Counted from the stretch's first letter, positions 33,358-42,050 are shown. The stretch is 64,000 bases of DNA from Vibrio crassostreae 9ZC13 (GCF_000272045.2 NZ_AJYZ02000019.1:1072975-1136974); one strand, 5' to 3'. Notes: generated by a model not told the origin, from the letters alone. Made by a program: numbers and translations.

Positions 33358-34122
33358 TTAGCGTTTCTGCTTGAACGTTACTTGGTATTCACCAATGCCT
33401 TCGTAGTGGAAGGTCGTTGGCTTATCGAATTCCATTTCCACGATACCGCAGTAAGAGCCCGTGATAATGGCTTCACCCGCTTGGAAATCAACACCACGAC
33501 GTGTCATGTAGTTAATCAGCCAGTAAATTGGGCTTGGTGGCAGTGTATTCGGGTGCTTACCGTCGAATGCTTGAACTTGCTCGCCTTGAGTCACTTCAAT
33601 ACTGATCTCTGCAGAAGTGAACGCTTTTTCGCGATCAATCTCAGAGCCAATAAATAGACCTTGGTTTACTAGGCCATCGGCCAGCTTTTCATAGAACTCA
33701 GCGCCGCTGTCATCCGCAAAACGAGACTGCATTAACTCAAGTGCCATGTGGCAAGAACCAATCGCTTCGTTGATTTGCTCTTCGCTGTAGCCTTCTTGGC
33801 TTGCAGGCAGGCTCTTAGCAAGCGTAAATGCGATTTCAGGCTCAACGCGTACTACGCCGTTGTCAGCAAACAGTTCACAAACTTCGCCTTGTTGAACGCT
33901 GCCCGAGAAGATTGGCGCAACAACAAACTTGTCTTCAGCCAGAGGAAGTAAGCACTTCCAACCGCCGACTTTATCGCTTTTCAAATCGATCATTGAAGAT
34001 TGGATCTTTAGCGCATCTTCCAAGTTATTCGGACGGTACTGTTCGTCCAATCTTGGTGCTTTGGTGCCAGCAACACGACGACTCAACAGTTCTTCAGCTG
34101 CTTGTTTAAATACATTTGTCAT
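33358..34122 (-). CDS. 2-keto-4-pentenoate hydratase family protein
   Basis: A 254-residue protein of the fumarylacetoacetase/hydratase fold: EPEIAFTLAKSLP (metal-binding Glu residues), MALELMQSRF, GLFIGSEI, LPPSPIYWLINYMTRRG and GEAIITGSYCG. This is the MhpD-like branch that hydrates 2-hydroxypentadienoate or decarboxylates oxo-acids in aromatic meta-cleavage. No other aromatic-catabolism gene is in the window, so its substrate is open. It is monocistronic, with its own terminator. Confidence 0.84.
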   Translation of the reverse strand: MTNVFKQAAEELLSRRVAGTKAPRLDEQYRPNNLEDALKIQSSMIDLKSDKVGGWKCLLPLAEDKFVVAPIFSGSVQQGEVCELFADNGVVRVEPEIAFTLAKSLPASQEGYSEEQINEAIGSCHMALELMQSRFADDSGAEFYEKLADGLVNQGLFIGSEIDREKAFTSAEISIEVTQGEQVQAFDGKHPNTLPPSPIYWLINYMTRRGVDFQAGEAIITGSYCGIVEMEFDKPTTFHYEGIGEYQVTFKQKR

Positions 34123-34273
34123 ATAATACCACCTTTAGTTTTATGACCAGTATAATATCGGATTTCTTAAAGCTTGAATAGACAATTCAACAACGGTGCT
34201 ACACCGAAAATTCAGCCATCAATTTTCGCATATTCTAGACGCAAACAACTGAAACTATTTTGATTTAAATGTA

Positions 34274-34304
34274 AAAAAGCCAGTAATTTGATTACTGACT
34301 TTTC
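34274..34304 (-). terminator. Terminator after the DUF3861 gene
   Basis: AAAAGCCAGTAAT and ATTACTGACTTTT form a stem with one mismatch and a 3-nt loop, about 25 bp past the stop of the leftward gene. Confidence 0.75.
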
Positions 34305-34327
34305 GATGTATTACTGATGTTCAGGCT

Positions 34328-34633
34328 TTACTGCCCTTTCAACGTCTTCTTCAGATTCTGCATGAAGTTTCTGAAGTGAGGCATGAAATCAACAAACAGA
34401 GGGTGCTTTCTATCTTGCATCATCATAGGGCCAAGTAAACGAATACTCACCCCTAGTCGCGCTGCTGATTGTTCGTCTAAGCCGATGTCTTGTTTGATCT
34501 TCTCAACAATCGCGAACATGTTTTCTCTGTCTTCAATTTCAAACTGCATGGTTTGCAGTTCACGATCTTCTTTGATGTTCACTTCTTCGATAGTGATACG
34601 GTAGTTGTTATGTTTGCCTGTGAATACTGTCAT
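34328..34633 (-). CDS. DUF3861-like small protein
   Basis: A 101-residue soluble protein starting MTVFTGKHNNYRITIEEVNI, with a beta-alpha arrangement and a C-terminal Met/Phe-rich helix. It resembles DUF3861 proteins, whose role is unknown. It lies 34 bp downstream of the DUF2798 membrane protein on the same strand, so both are probably under the MarR-type operator upstream. Confidence 0.7.
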   Translation of the reverse strand: MTVFTGKHNNYRITIEEVNIKEDRELQTMQFEIEDRENMFAIVEKIKQDIGLDEQSAARLGVSIRLLGPMMMQDRKHPLFVDFMPHFRNFMQNLKKTLKGQ

Positions 34634-34667
34634 GTGGATCTCCTACAATGCTTAAAAAGTGTGTTGG

Positions 34668-35183
34668 CTAGCTCTTCATGAATCGTTCGAGCTTAGGTTT
34701 AACCGTCATCGACATCACGACCATGATCGTAAGGCCAATAGGAAGCGCAGCAATAAATCCATTAAACCATCCACTGGTAAACGCCGATGTATCCGAAAAT
34801 CCAATATTATTTGCCGCTGTTACAAATGCCATTATGGACTCCATGATAAAAGCCATAATCAATCCCACGATTAGGTTGCGAGCTTTCTCGCCGTAATTGG
34901 GTAATACCTTGGCGACCAACTTAGTAACCAAAGCCATCATTGCCACGCCAATTGGCATCATAATTACGGCAACTAGGGCTAACGAAGAGAGCCAGTTGTC
35001 GATGAATGCCTCACCGAATCCGATATTCATGTAGGTCATCACCGCCGTTAAGCTGCCGCCAATCGTCAGCATTAAGCTCACCATGACCAAAATTTTGTAT
35101 AAAACCGGTGTGCCTTTTTGCTCAGGAAGAGTTGGAATTAGAGTTGCTTGAATCGTCACATCTATTTCCTGTCTTGAATTCAT
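34668..35183 (-). CDS. DUF2798-type membrane protein with duplicated domain
   Basis: A 171-residue protein with four hydrophobic segments forming two copies of a DUF2798-like unit: first GSLTAVMTYMNIGFGEAFIDNWLSSL, then IMAFVTAANNIGFSDTSAF. Function is unknown. ATG 35183 is chosen; a TTG two codons upstream also exists. The gene is divergent from a MarR regulator, with two copies of an operator palindrome between them, so repression by that MarR is likely. Confidence 0.75.
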   Translation of the reverse strand: MNSRQEIDVTIQATLIPTLPEQKGTPVLYKILVMVSLMLTIGGSLTAVMTYMNIGFGEAFIDNWLSSLALVAVIMMPIGVAMMALVTKLVAKVLPNYGEKARNLIVGLIMAFIMESIMAFVTAANNIGFSDTSAFTSGWFNGFIAALPIGLTIMVVMSMTVKPKLERFMKS

Positions 35184-35192
35184 GAACAATTA

Positions 35193-35236
35193 AGTTGATA
35201 ATGTCAACTATAAATACAGTGGTTGATAATGTCAAC
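35193..35236. promoter_or_regulatory. Duplicated palindromic operator for the MarR regulator
   Basis: The palindrome GTTGATAATGTCAAC occurs exactly twice (35194-35208 and 35222-35236), with centres 28 bp apart. The surrounding 20 bp match at 19 positions. It fills the divergent intergenic region between the MarR gene and the DUF2798 gene and so probably controls both directions. Confidence 0.85.
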
Positions 35237-35256
35237 TATATTTCTAAGGATCGTTT

Positions 35257-35682
35257 ATGTCTGATAACACATCGCTAGAATCTATCTTTCGTTTAGTGCA
35301 CTCTTTGAAACGTCAAATGAGCGAGCAGATCGAGAGCTTGGATTCTGAGATCGCACCAATGAACATTCGTGTCATGAAGATCATTACCAAGAAGTCTCCA
35401 TGTACGGCTATCGATATCGCACACTTCCTAAATCGCGATAAAGCACAGGTCACTCGATTGGTTAATGCTTTGATCAGTCAGGAACTTGTGAAAAAATCTC
35501 CGAACCCAGAAGACAAGCGTAGCCAGTTATTGGTTCTGACCGATAAGGGTCAAGAGATCATGACTAAGGTCTCGGATATCGATCGAGACATGCTGAAGAG
35601 AATGACCAAAGGCATGGCCGAAGATGAGTTAGAGCAATTCAGAAAAATTGCGAAGAAAATGGCGCAGAACTTAGAAAGCTGA
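35257..35682 (+). CDS. MarR-family transcriptional regulator
   Basis: A 141-residue winged-helix protein: CTAIDIAHFLNRDKAQVTRLVNALISQELVKKSPNPEDKRSQLLVLTDKGQEIM is the MarR recognition helix and wing. MarR proteins bind palindromes as dimers and release on ligand or oxidant. Two identical palindromes lie directly upstream, between it and the divergent DUF2798-DUF3861 unit. No Cys is near the DNA-binding helix, so a small-molecule inducer is more likely than thiol oxidation. Confidence 0.9.
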   Translation: MSDNTSLESIFRLVHSLKRQMSEQIESLDSEIAPMNIRVMKIITKKSPCTAIDIAHFLNRDKAQVTRLVNALISQELVKKSPNPEDKRSQLLVLTDKGQEIMTKVSDIDRDMLKRMTKGMAEDELEQFRKIAKKMAQNLES

Positions 35683-35698
35683 TCTTCAAAATAAAACG

Positions 35699-35737
35699 AA
35701 AAAACGCCACCGAATCGAATGATCGGTGGCGTTTTTT
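35699..35737. terminator. Strong terminator after the MarR gene
   Basis: AAAAAACGCCACCGA pairs perfectly with TCGGTGGCGTTTTTT (15 bp) around a 9-nt loop. It can act for both the MarR gene and the leftward hydrolase gene. Confidence 0.9.
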
Positions 35738-35829
35738 GTATCAACTGGCTTTATATAGATTAGCAGTATGACTACTTCTCACTTAGATGAGAGTATTAAT
35801 TAGATGTCCGTTCTAATTAGGTAACAGCT

Positions 35830-36891
35830 CTAATTCGATGCCAGTTTCCACCATGCCTGAACGGGTACCGGCTCTGAGATCACCAAACGTTCACCCATCA
35901 CGGGGCTTACCATTTGCACATCTCGCTCTTTGCTAATCGCCAGAGCTTGTTCCATTGGGTCTTGCCAATCGTGCATAGAAAGGTCGAAGGTACTGTTGTG
36001 GATTGGCATCATCACCTTACCTTGCAGGTCAATGTGGGCCTGAACGCTCTGCTCTGGGAACATATGAATATCCGCCCAAAGAGAGTTATACGCGCCCGTT
36101 TCAACCATGGTTAAATCAAACGGCCCATAGCGCTCACCAATCTCTTTAAAGCCGCTGAAGTAACCAGAATCACCGCTAAAGAAGACTTTCTTGTCTGAAG
36201 CGTTAATAACCCAGCTACCCCACAGTGTTTGGTCACGATCAAGCAAGCCACGTCCAGAGAAGTGCTGTGTCGGCGTTAACGTGAACTCAATGTCTGAGGC
36301 CGTTGCCGATTCCCACCAGTTCAATTCGATGATCTTCTCTTTATCCACGCCCCACTTTTCCAATAGTGCGCCCACTCTTAATGGCACTAAGAACGTCCCC
36401 ACTTTGTCGGCGAGCACCTTAACGGCACCTTTGTCTAAATGGTCATAATGATCGTGACTGATCACCACCACATCAATATCGAGTAGCTCTTGCAGCGTAA
36501 TTGGTGTTGGATGAAAACGCTTTGGCCCCATCCATTGCACGGGTGATGCACGATCACTGAACACAGGGTCAGTCATCACTAGCTTCCCATCCAGTTTCAT
36601 CATCACACTGGAGTGACCTAAGCGGTAAGCAACGTCGTCTTGTTCTTCGATCAATTGCTCAGCTGTCATTGGAATCAAAGGCAATGCAGCGCGCGGCACG
36701 GGCTCGTTTCTTTCCACAGTCACGTATGCTTTCAAGATTGAAAAAATATCAGACATACCCGATTTGTATTCCAGCTCACTGTTTACAAACTTCTTTGGAA
36801 GCTTATCTAGATTGTCGTTTGATTGTGAACCTGTGCTTACGATAGCGACCACGGCAAGTACTCCTAAAATCGGTAATAGATATTTTTTCAT
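35830..36891 (-). CDS. Metallo-beta-lactamase-fold hydrolase, UlaG/NAPE-PLD-like
   Basis: A 353-residue protein with an N-terminal hydrophobic signal or anchor (MKKYLLPILGVLAVVAIVS) and a metallo-hydrolase core. It shows the GHSSVMMKLDGKLVMTDPVF opening, the HDHYDH metal motif and later SGDSGYFSGFKEIGERYGPFDLTMVETGAYN. This is the branch with UlaG and NAPE-phospholipase D. Export or membrane anchoring to the periplasm is likely. The substrate is unknown, and it is not linked to the ascorbate-type PTS operon at 7.8-9.7 kb. Confidence 0.83.
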   Translation of the reverse strand: MKKYLLPILGVLAVVAIVSTGSQSNDNLDKLPKKFVNSELEYKSGMSDIFSILKAYVTVERNEPVPRAALPLIPMTAEQLIEEQDDVAYRLGHSSVMMKLDGKLVMTDPVFSDRASPVQWMGPKRFHPTPITLQELLDIDVVVISHDHYDHLDKGAVKVLADKVGTFLVPLRVGALLEKWGVDKEKIIELNWWESATASDIEFTLTPTQHFSGRGLLDRDQTLWGSWVINASDKKVFFSGDSGYFSGFKEIGERYGPFDLTMVETGAYNSLWADIHMFPEQSVQAHIDLQGKVMMPIHNSTFDLSMHDWQDPMEQALAISKERDVQMVSPVMGERLVISEPVPVQAWWKLASN

Positions 36892-37078
36892 TGGTATCTC
36901 TTCAACCGTTGGGAAAGACCCAACTCAAAAACTACACTGACTAGTTTACATACCAAAACCAAAAAGTAAACCACAGAGTGTAATTTTTAATTTATCTAGA
37001 CGTAAGCGTGTCAAAGTCGATTTTGGAAAAACCAACTTTGGCAACGAGTTAACTTAGTTATTTAGTTAGTAAGAAAGA

Positions 37079-38863
37079 TTAATCAGCAGACCATACATTC
37101 TTGAAGTCTGGCCATCCCCAGTTTGTGATGGCCACGTTTTTCAGAATCCCTTGGAAACGAACGGTCTGTAAGTGGTGGAACATAGGCACTAACCAATAAT
37201 CTGAGATCAGAGTAGACGCGATGGGTTCTAGCTCTGCCAAGTAATTAGGCAGTTCCACGGATGCTTTATGACTATCCAAGCGCTGCTTGAGCCAATCGCT
37301 GTTCATCTCTCCCAAAGCAGAGTGCAAAACAGGATCATTCATCATCCACGAAAACAGCGAAGACGGGGCATTATCATCGAGATTCAGGTTGCACAACACC
37401 AAGTCTTCTTTTAAATCGCCACTCTGAGAAAGTTGTGCCAATTCTCGAAAACTGTAGGTGTTCACCTCCACTTCCACACCATATCGTTTGAGTATGTCTG
37501 AAACGCAGATGGCACATCGGTACAACGCATAATAGTCGTAAACTGCAATACTCATCTTTTTCGGTAATTGTGCTTCTTTCGAAGGCGTTCGATACAGTTT
37601 TTGCCAACTTGGCAGTATGTTTTGAGCTAAAGAGACACTGAACAAACCCTTATTTTTTTCCAACTGAGATAAAATCGCTTGTGGGTTGGTCAGTTGTGAA
37701 AGGTATTTTCGCTGCTCATTATTAAGCGGAGTTGCCGCTGAATTCTGATTGAACAGGATAAATAAGCACCCATCCTCGACTCGGCTACGAAGGCCATCTG
37801 TGTCTGCAGAAACAAGCTCCGCATCGCTTTTCCCTAATTGATGGAAACAAGAAGAATTTCCATAAGGCGATACGTGCATTTGGCTGTCATCGAAACGAGC
37901 AGTGCCCGTCATTGATTCCTCAAACTGCCAGATAGTCACCTCATCGGTTAACGAGCGGCAACCATAATAGTGTTCAAATGCGGCAAGCTTGATTCGTTCA
38001 TTATTGGTCTCAACCACTTTGAAGGGGCCGGTTCCAATCACAGCATGAGAGACCGAATTTAATGGCGATGGCTCTCGTGTGACTTGCGCAGCAGGTTGAA
38101 TCGAATACTTAACGCCAGCCAATAAGCCCGCGAACCCGGTGTCCGCTTGGGTTAATTTAAAACTGATCCTTAATGGCTGCTCACTGTAGATGGAAGCGAC
38201 ATGATCTAACTCAGCTTGATAGAAAGGCAGAGCTTGTAGAGCAGTAAACAAAGCAACCAGCTGCTTGGCATCTACTGGCTGCCCATCATGAAAAGTCAGA
38301 CCGGGGCGCAGATAGAAAGTCCAAACCAGTTGCTCTGTGTCATATTCCCAATGGTGAGCTAATTCAGGCTTTAACTCACCTTTACCATTACACGTCACTA
38401 GGCAGCTAAAAACCTGTCTTATCAAAAATCGTTCGCTACTGCGGTGTATATGGTGCGGAAACAAATCCTCAAACTTACGCTTATAGGTTAATTGAACGTG
38501 CAGCAGCCCTTCACGCATGGTCGCGCCGGAAGTTTCTTGCAGTAAAGAACCAAACACAGCGCGGTCATTATCCAATATGGAAAGTGCTTTTTCGTACTTG
38601 CCCTGCTCTATCAGTTTACTTGCAACATGCTGCGCCAACTCTGAATTGCTAAAACGCAGTGTTAAGTTAGAGCGTTGATTCCTGCCAACTTTTGGCTCCC
38701 ACACCACCCATTCAGCTTGATGCATCTTACCAAGTAAGGTTCGAGCGTGACGCAAGCTTGTAAACAGCATATCCGCTACTTCGGCTAGGGTGACTGAATG
38801 AGAAATGTTTGGCTCGAACGACTCTAGCCGCGTGTAGTAACGCATCATGTTTAGATCAGACAA
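37079..38863 (-). CDS. sgrR: SgrR-family transcriptional regulator
   Basis: A 594-residue protein with a two-part structure. Residues 1-115 form a winged helix (VTLAEVADMLFTSLRHARTLLGKMHQAEWVVWEPKVGRNQRSNL), and residues about 150-590 a solute-binding-protein-like ligand domain (ELAHHWEYDTEQLVWTFYLRPGLTFHDGQPV). This is the SgrR layout. In E. coli, SgrR activates the divergent sRNA gene sgrS under sugar-phosphate stress. Here a probable sRNA gene with an SgrT-like peptide is also divergent (39011-39250). SgrR paralogues are numerous in Vibrio, so the assignment leans on that context. Confidence 0.85.
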   Translation of the reverse strand: MSDLNMMRYYTRLESFEPNISHSVTLAEVADMLFTSLRHARTLLGKMHQAEWVVWEPKVGRNQRSNLTLRFSNSELAQHVASKLIEQGKYEKALSILDNDRAVFGSLLQETSGATMREGLLHVQLTYKRKFEDLFPHHIHRSSERFLIRQVFSCLVTCNGKGELKPELAHHWEYDTEQLVWTFYLRPGLTFHDGQPVDAKQLVALFTALQALPFYQAELDHVASIYSEQPLRISFKLTQADTGFAGLLAGVKYSIQPAAQVTREPSPLNSVSHAVIGTGPFKVVETNNERIKLAAFEHYYGCRSLTDEVTIWQFEESMTGTARFDDSQMHVSPYGNSSCFHQLGKSDAELVSADTDGLRSRVEDGCLFILFNQNSAATPLNNEQRKYLSQLTNPQAILSQLEKNKGLFSVSLAQNILPSWQKLYRTPSKEAQLPKKMSIAVYDYYALYRCAICVSDILKRYGVEVEVNTYSFRELAQLSQSGDLKEDLVLCNLNLDDNAPSSLFSWMMNDPVLHSALGEMNSDWLKQRLDSHKASVELPNYLAELEPIASTLISDYWLVPMFHHLQTVRFQGILKNVAITNWGWPDFKNVWSAD

Positions 38864-39010
38864 ATAATGAACCTTTTAAAGATAGCTCTTCCTAATTAAG
38901 CCCATTATAAAACACATTCATCAAAAAGTAGTGTAATGCGACCAAAACAGGAACAACCAATAAAAATAACATCTGTTTTTTAGTTCCTCTTAATTATCCA
39001 TAATGAACGG
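38864..39010 (+). promoter_or_regulatory. Divergent promoter region of sgrR and the SgrS-like RNA
   Basis: A possible -10 CATAAT (38999-39004) has only a T-run at the -35 position (38976-38981), typical of a promoter that needs an activator. SgrR is the obvious candidate. The predicted start of the RNA would be near 39011. Confidence 0.4.
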
Positions 39011-39250
39011 GTCAGCAACAAACCATAGGTTGTAAATAAAGCCTAACCAGAGAGAGTAATGACCATGAGAAAATACTATCTTAACAAGCTAAAAAGCACC
39101 TGCAGTAAGCTCGAAAGAGAAGCACTACGAACACTTATAGATCTATGTAACTGGCGTTATTAGTACACTTTTTAGCACCGAGTAAACGCGAGTTGGGTAC
39201 AACCTAATATGCTCCTACCCCCAATATGAGTTAGGTTTCAACTCGCTTTT
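39011..39250 (+). ncRNA. sgrS: Putative SgrS-like dual-function small RNA
   Basis: The predicted transcript is about 240 nt, close to the 227 nt of E. coli SgrS, and is divergent from an sgrR homologue, as in enterics. It carries a 32-codon SgrT-like ORF and ends in a strong hairpin at 39188-39246 with a T4 tail. Its arms are GCGAGTTG/CAACTCGC and AACCTAA/TTAGGTT. The hairpin loop exposes GCTCCTACCCCCA, which is complementary to a Shine-Dalgarno of the AGGAGC type. A 5' segment TAGGTTGTA (39026-39034) is perfectly complementary to TACAACCTA (39198-39206), so an alternative fold exists. The 5' end is not proven. Confidence 0.55.
39065..39163 (+). CDS. sgrT: 32-residue SgrT-like peptide
   Basis: ATG 39065 (GAGAGAG about 8 nt upstream) opens 32 codons: MRKYYLNKLKSTCSKL, then EREALRTLIDLCNWRY. 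Against E. coli SgrT, recalled as starting MRQFYQHYF with TAKL and LEGLMQW later, it keeps the MR-K/Q-Y/F-Y start, a T-x-(S/A)-K-L core and an L-x2-L-x-W end. SgrT inhibits the PTS glucose permease. An ATG at 39059 two codons earlier is too close to the ribosome site. The similarity is short and was judged by eye, so homology is probable rather than certain. Confidence 0.5.
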   Translation: MRKYYLNKLKSTCSKLEREALRTLIDLCNWRY

Positions 39251-39465
39251 CCATTCCAATTCCCCTCTCAAGCCTGCTGTACCAATAGCTCACACAATCG
39301 ATAAATTTCCGTTGTCGACTCGACAAATTTAATTCGTTTTCTTAGTTGAACGAAAAGCCTTAAGGTTCGCCCCGAAGCAAGCAAGGAGCCTCAGAAAAAA
39401 CTGAAAGCTCAGCTAACAACTAATTTATTTGCAGTTACCAATCAGGTATTAACTAAGGAAACGCC

Positions 39466-40371
39466 ATGCGTATCGCAATTCTTTCTCGCAACGAAAATCT
39501 ATACTCTACCGCTCGTCTAAAGCAGGCTGGAGAAGCACGTGGTCATCAGGTCGATGTTATCGACACGTTGCACTGTGATATAGATATCGCGAGTAACAAT
39601 CCGAAGATTCGCTACATGGGTGAAGAGCTACCTCAATACGATGCTGTTATTCCACGTATTGGCGCTTCCATTACCTTTTACGGAACTGCGGTTGTTCGCC
39701 AATTCGAAATGATGGGCACTTTTTGTATCAATGAGTCAGTAGCAATCAGTCGCTCTCGCGACAAACTGCGCTCACTACAACTGTTGTCTCGTAAAGGTAT
39801 TGGCTTACCAAAAACAGGTTTCGCTAGCCGCCCAGACAAAATTCAAGACCTGATCAAAAACGTAGGTGGCGCGCCACTTGTGATCAAGCTACTTGAAGGT
39901 ACTCAAGGTATCGGTGTAGTTTTAGCTGAAACAAACAAAGCAGCAGAAAGCGTTATCGAAGCGTTCATGGGCCTAAAAGCGAACATCTTGGTTCAAGAGT
40001 TCATTGAAGAAGCAAATGGCGCAGACATCCGTTGTTTTGTTGTTGGCAACAAAGTAATTGCTGCAATGAAGCGTCAAGCTGGTGAAGGTGAATTCCGCTC
40101 TAACCTGCACCGTGGCGGCACTGCTCAGCTGGTTAAACTAACCAAAGAAGAGCGCGCAACAGCAATCAATGCAGCGAAAATCATGGGATTAAACCTATGT
40201 GGTGTAGATATCCTACAATCTAAGAACGGCCCAGTAGTAATGGAAGTAAACTCTTCTCCAGGCCTAGAAGGCATCGAGAAAGCAACGGGTAAAGATGTAG
40301 CAGACATGATTTTCGAATTCATCGAGAAGAATGCAAAACCAAACGCTAACCGTACTCGTGGCAAGGGCTGA
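39466..40371 (+). CDS. rimK: RimK: ribosomal protein S6-L-glutamate ligase
   Basis: A 301-residue ATP-grasp enzyme with the RimK opening ([18 protein letters not shown]), the [12 protein letters not shown] block, ATP-binding [17 protein letters not shown], and the metal-binding [17 protein letters not shown] and [15 protein letters not shown]. RimK adds Glu residues to the C-terminus of S6 and can make poly-glutamate, affecting ribosome composition. Length matches the family. A conserved partner protease gene follows after 32 bp, forming a rimK-rimB-like unit. Confidence 0.93.
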   Translation: MRIAILSRNENLYSTARLKQAGEARGHQVDVIDTLHCDIDIASNNPKIRYMGEELPQYDAVIPRIGASITFYGTAVVRQFEMMGTFCINESVAISRSRDKLRSLQLLSRKGIGLPKTGFASRPDKIQDLIKNVGGAPLVIKLLEGTQGIGVVLAETNKAAESVIEAFMGLKANILVQEFIEEANGADIRCFVVGNKVIAAMKRQAGEGEFRSNLHRGGTAQLVKLTKEERATAINAAKIMGLNLCGVDILQSKNGPVVMEVNSSPGLEGIEKATGKDVADMIFEFIEKNAKPNANRTRGKG

Positions 40372-40403
40372 TTGAATACCGATAACTCATGATTGGAAAG
40401 AAA

Positions 40404-40832
40404 ATGAACAATAAAATGATCATAGGGAATACCGAAGCACTTTGCTTACCAGAGTTAGGGATAACTGGACTACATACACGTGTTGATACAGGGGCTAAAA
40501 CCTCTTCTCTACACGTAGACAATCTACTATGTGTTAAATCAAATGGTGAGAAATTCGTAGAGTTCGACCTTCACCCAGACGTTTATCACTTAGAAGAAAC
40601 AGTGCGCTGCAAGGCGAAGCTGAAAACAAGTAAAAGAATCAAGTCATCGAACGGCGAAGTTGAACACCGTTGTGTGATTGAAACCATGCTAAAAATCGGC
40701 GGTCAGGAATGGCCTATCGATATCACACTAAGCAACCGTCAAGATATGACTTATATGATGCTGCTTGGTCGTCAAGGCATGAGTGACAAAGTGATTGTTG
40801 ACCCAGCGGGCGAATTTCTAATTTCTCACTAA
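40404..40832 (+). CDS. RimB-like retropepsin/zinc-protease-family protein (RimK partner)
   Basis: A 142-residue protein of the RimK/LysX-associated protease family (annotated as ATP-dependent zinc protease, but with a retropepsin-like DTGA motif). RVDTGAKTSSLH is at about residues 26-37, and MLLGRQGMSDK follows near the C-terminus. In Pseudomonas, rimB is linked to rimK and modulates it. ATG 40404 is chosen since GGAAAG precedes it; other ATGs at 40389 and 40416 are possible. It is cotranscribed with rimK. Confidence 0.85.
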   Translation: MNNKMIIGNTEALCLPELGITGLHTRVDTGAKTSSLHVDNLLCVKSNGEKFVEFDLHPDVYHLEETVRCKAKLKTSKRIKSSNGEVEHRCVIETMLKIGGQEWPIDITLSNRQDMTYMMLLGRQGMSDKVIVDPAGEFLISH

Positions 40833-40876
40833 TTGAACTGCTCCACAGCTCAAATAGTGAGTCAACAACGCGTATT

Positions 40877-40910
40877 AATAAAGGCCAGTCTTTGAGACTG
40901 GCCTTTATTA
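40877..40910. terminator. Terminator after the rimK unit
   Basis: AATAAAGGCCAGTC pairs with GACTGGCCTTTATT (14 bp) around a 5-nt loop. It lies between two convergent genes and overlaps the stop of the leftward one by 3 bp. Confidence 0.88.
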
Positions 40911-41696
40911 TTTATGGCGATTTTTTTTATCTTTAAACCCAAACCGCCAAACAGATTTTACCAAACCTTTGAGTTTGATTTTAGTCACTCGCCAATGTGT
41001 CACTGGTCTTCTTGGCGCACTCATCAGCAGATGTTCAAACGCTTGCTCACTCAAGTTCACTTGTCCCCCATGCGCCACCAGCAAGGTTTCGAGCTGCATG
41101 TCATAAATACGCGATACCGACTCTCGATACTTATTGGGATGAAAAATTGGGAAAGGCGGAATCAGTTTCTTCTTAACCTCGACCATTAAATCAGCCACAT
41201 AAGCAACGCTGTGTGATGGGCAATAAACAGAGAGATCACGGTCGGTATGGCCCGGGGTTTCTAGAACCAACCAATCATCGAACCCCGGAATGCTATCCCC
41301 ATCTGAAAGCTTGTAATCAGGCTTTAACTTTCTTGAATACCATAGATTTGCTTTAGGCTTGCCCAATCGGTTCGCCATCCACCGTGCTAATGCCAAATCG
41401 GTCAAATGCATCAATATGCCATCGATGCCGTGGTACCAATCCTTATCTCGATTTGCTGCAACCAAATTACAATTCGTGAGCTTTCTGAGTTTGTGCGCTG
41501 CCCCTGCGTGATCTGGATGCATGTGCGTCACAACCACTGTGTGTAGGTCGCTAAATTCACGGCCAAGATCATCTTCAATGAAAACTTTAAGATGGGGAAT
41601 ATCAGCTCGGCACGCACCATCAAGTAACAACAACCTGTCAGGGTACTCTACGAGATACATGTCTTGGATATAGCCTTTGATGGTATGGAGTTGCAA
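40908..41696 (-). CDS. Metallo-beta-lactamase-fold hydrolase
   Basis: A 262-residue cytoplasmic protein with the glyoxalase II/beta-lactamase metal motif VVVTHMHPDHAGAAH, a further His in LVLETPGHTDRDLSVY and an Asp in VAYVADLMV. This is a thiolesterase/lactonase-type fold; the substrate is unknown. The C-terminal 40 residues are basic (KIKLKGLVKSVWRFGFKDKKNRHK). It is a single gene, converging on the rimK unit. Confidence 0.84.
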   Translation of the reverse strand: MQLHTIKGYIQDMYLVEYPDRLLLLDGACRADIPHLKVFIEDDLGREFSDLHTVVVTHMHPDHAGAAHKLRKLTNCNLVAANRDKDWYHGIDGILMHLTDLALARWMANRLGKPKANLWYSRKLKPDYKLSDGDSIPGFDDWLVLETPGHTDRDLSVYCPSHSVAYVADLMVEVKKKLIPPFPIFHPNKYRESVSRIYDMQLETLLVAHGGQVNLSEQAFEHLLMSAPRRPVTHWRVTKIKLKGLVKSVWRFGFKDKKNRHK

Positions 41697-42050
41697 AACC
41701 GTATTCCTATTCGTTATTCCTGCCGTTCAGAACAAATTAACAGTTCAGCAACAAGTGGTCTAACCAGAATATAGCAAAGATCAACGAAATGTGGTTTTGT
41801 GAGTTCAAAATTACTGACACTGATAACAAAAAGATGAACCTGTTACTCGAAAAAGGTAATCACAATATTACAACCCCTTCATCATTATGATTTTTAAGAA
41901 CTAAGTTCAATTTAACTGATTATCAATACGCACCAATATGAATAGGTTAAAGCTAATTATCAAATTTATTTTGAAAGTGTGACAAATACAAGGCTGTTGA
42001 TGATTGTTAACCCATTGGTAACATTTGCGTAAATTATCAAGGGAAAGAAA
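41697..42050. other. 354-bp intergenic region
   Basis: No gene is seen on either strand. An imperfect palindrome GTTAACCCATTGGTAAC at 42006-42022 is close to the start of the following secreted protein and could be an operator. GGGAAAG at about 42041 is its ribosome site. Confidence 0.4.
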
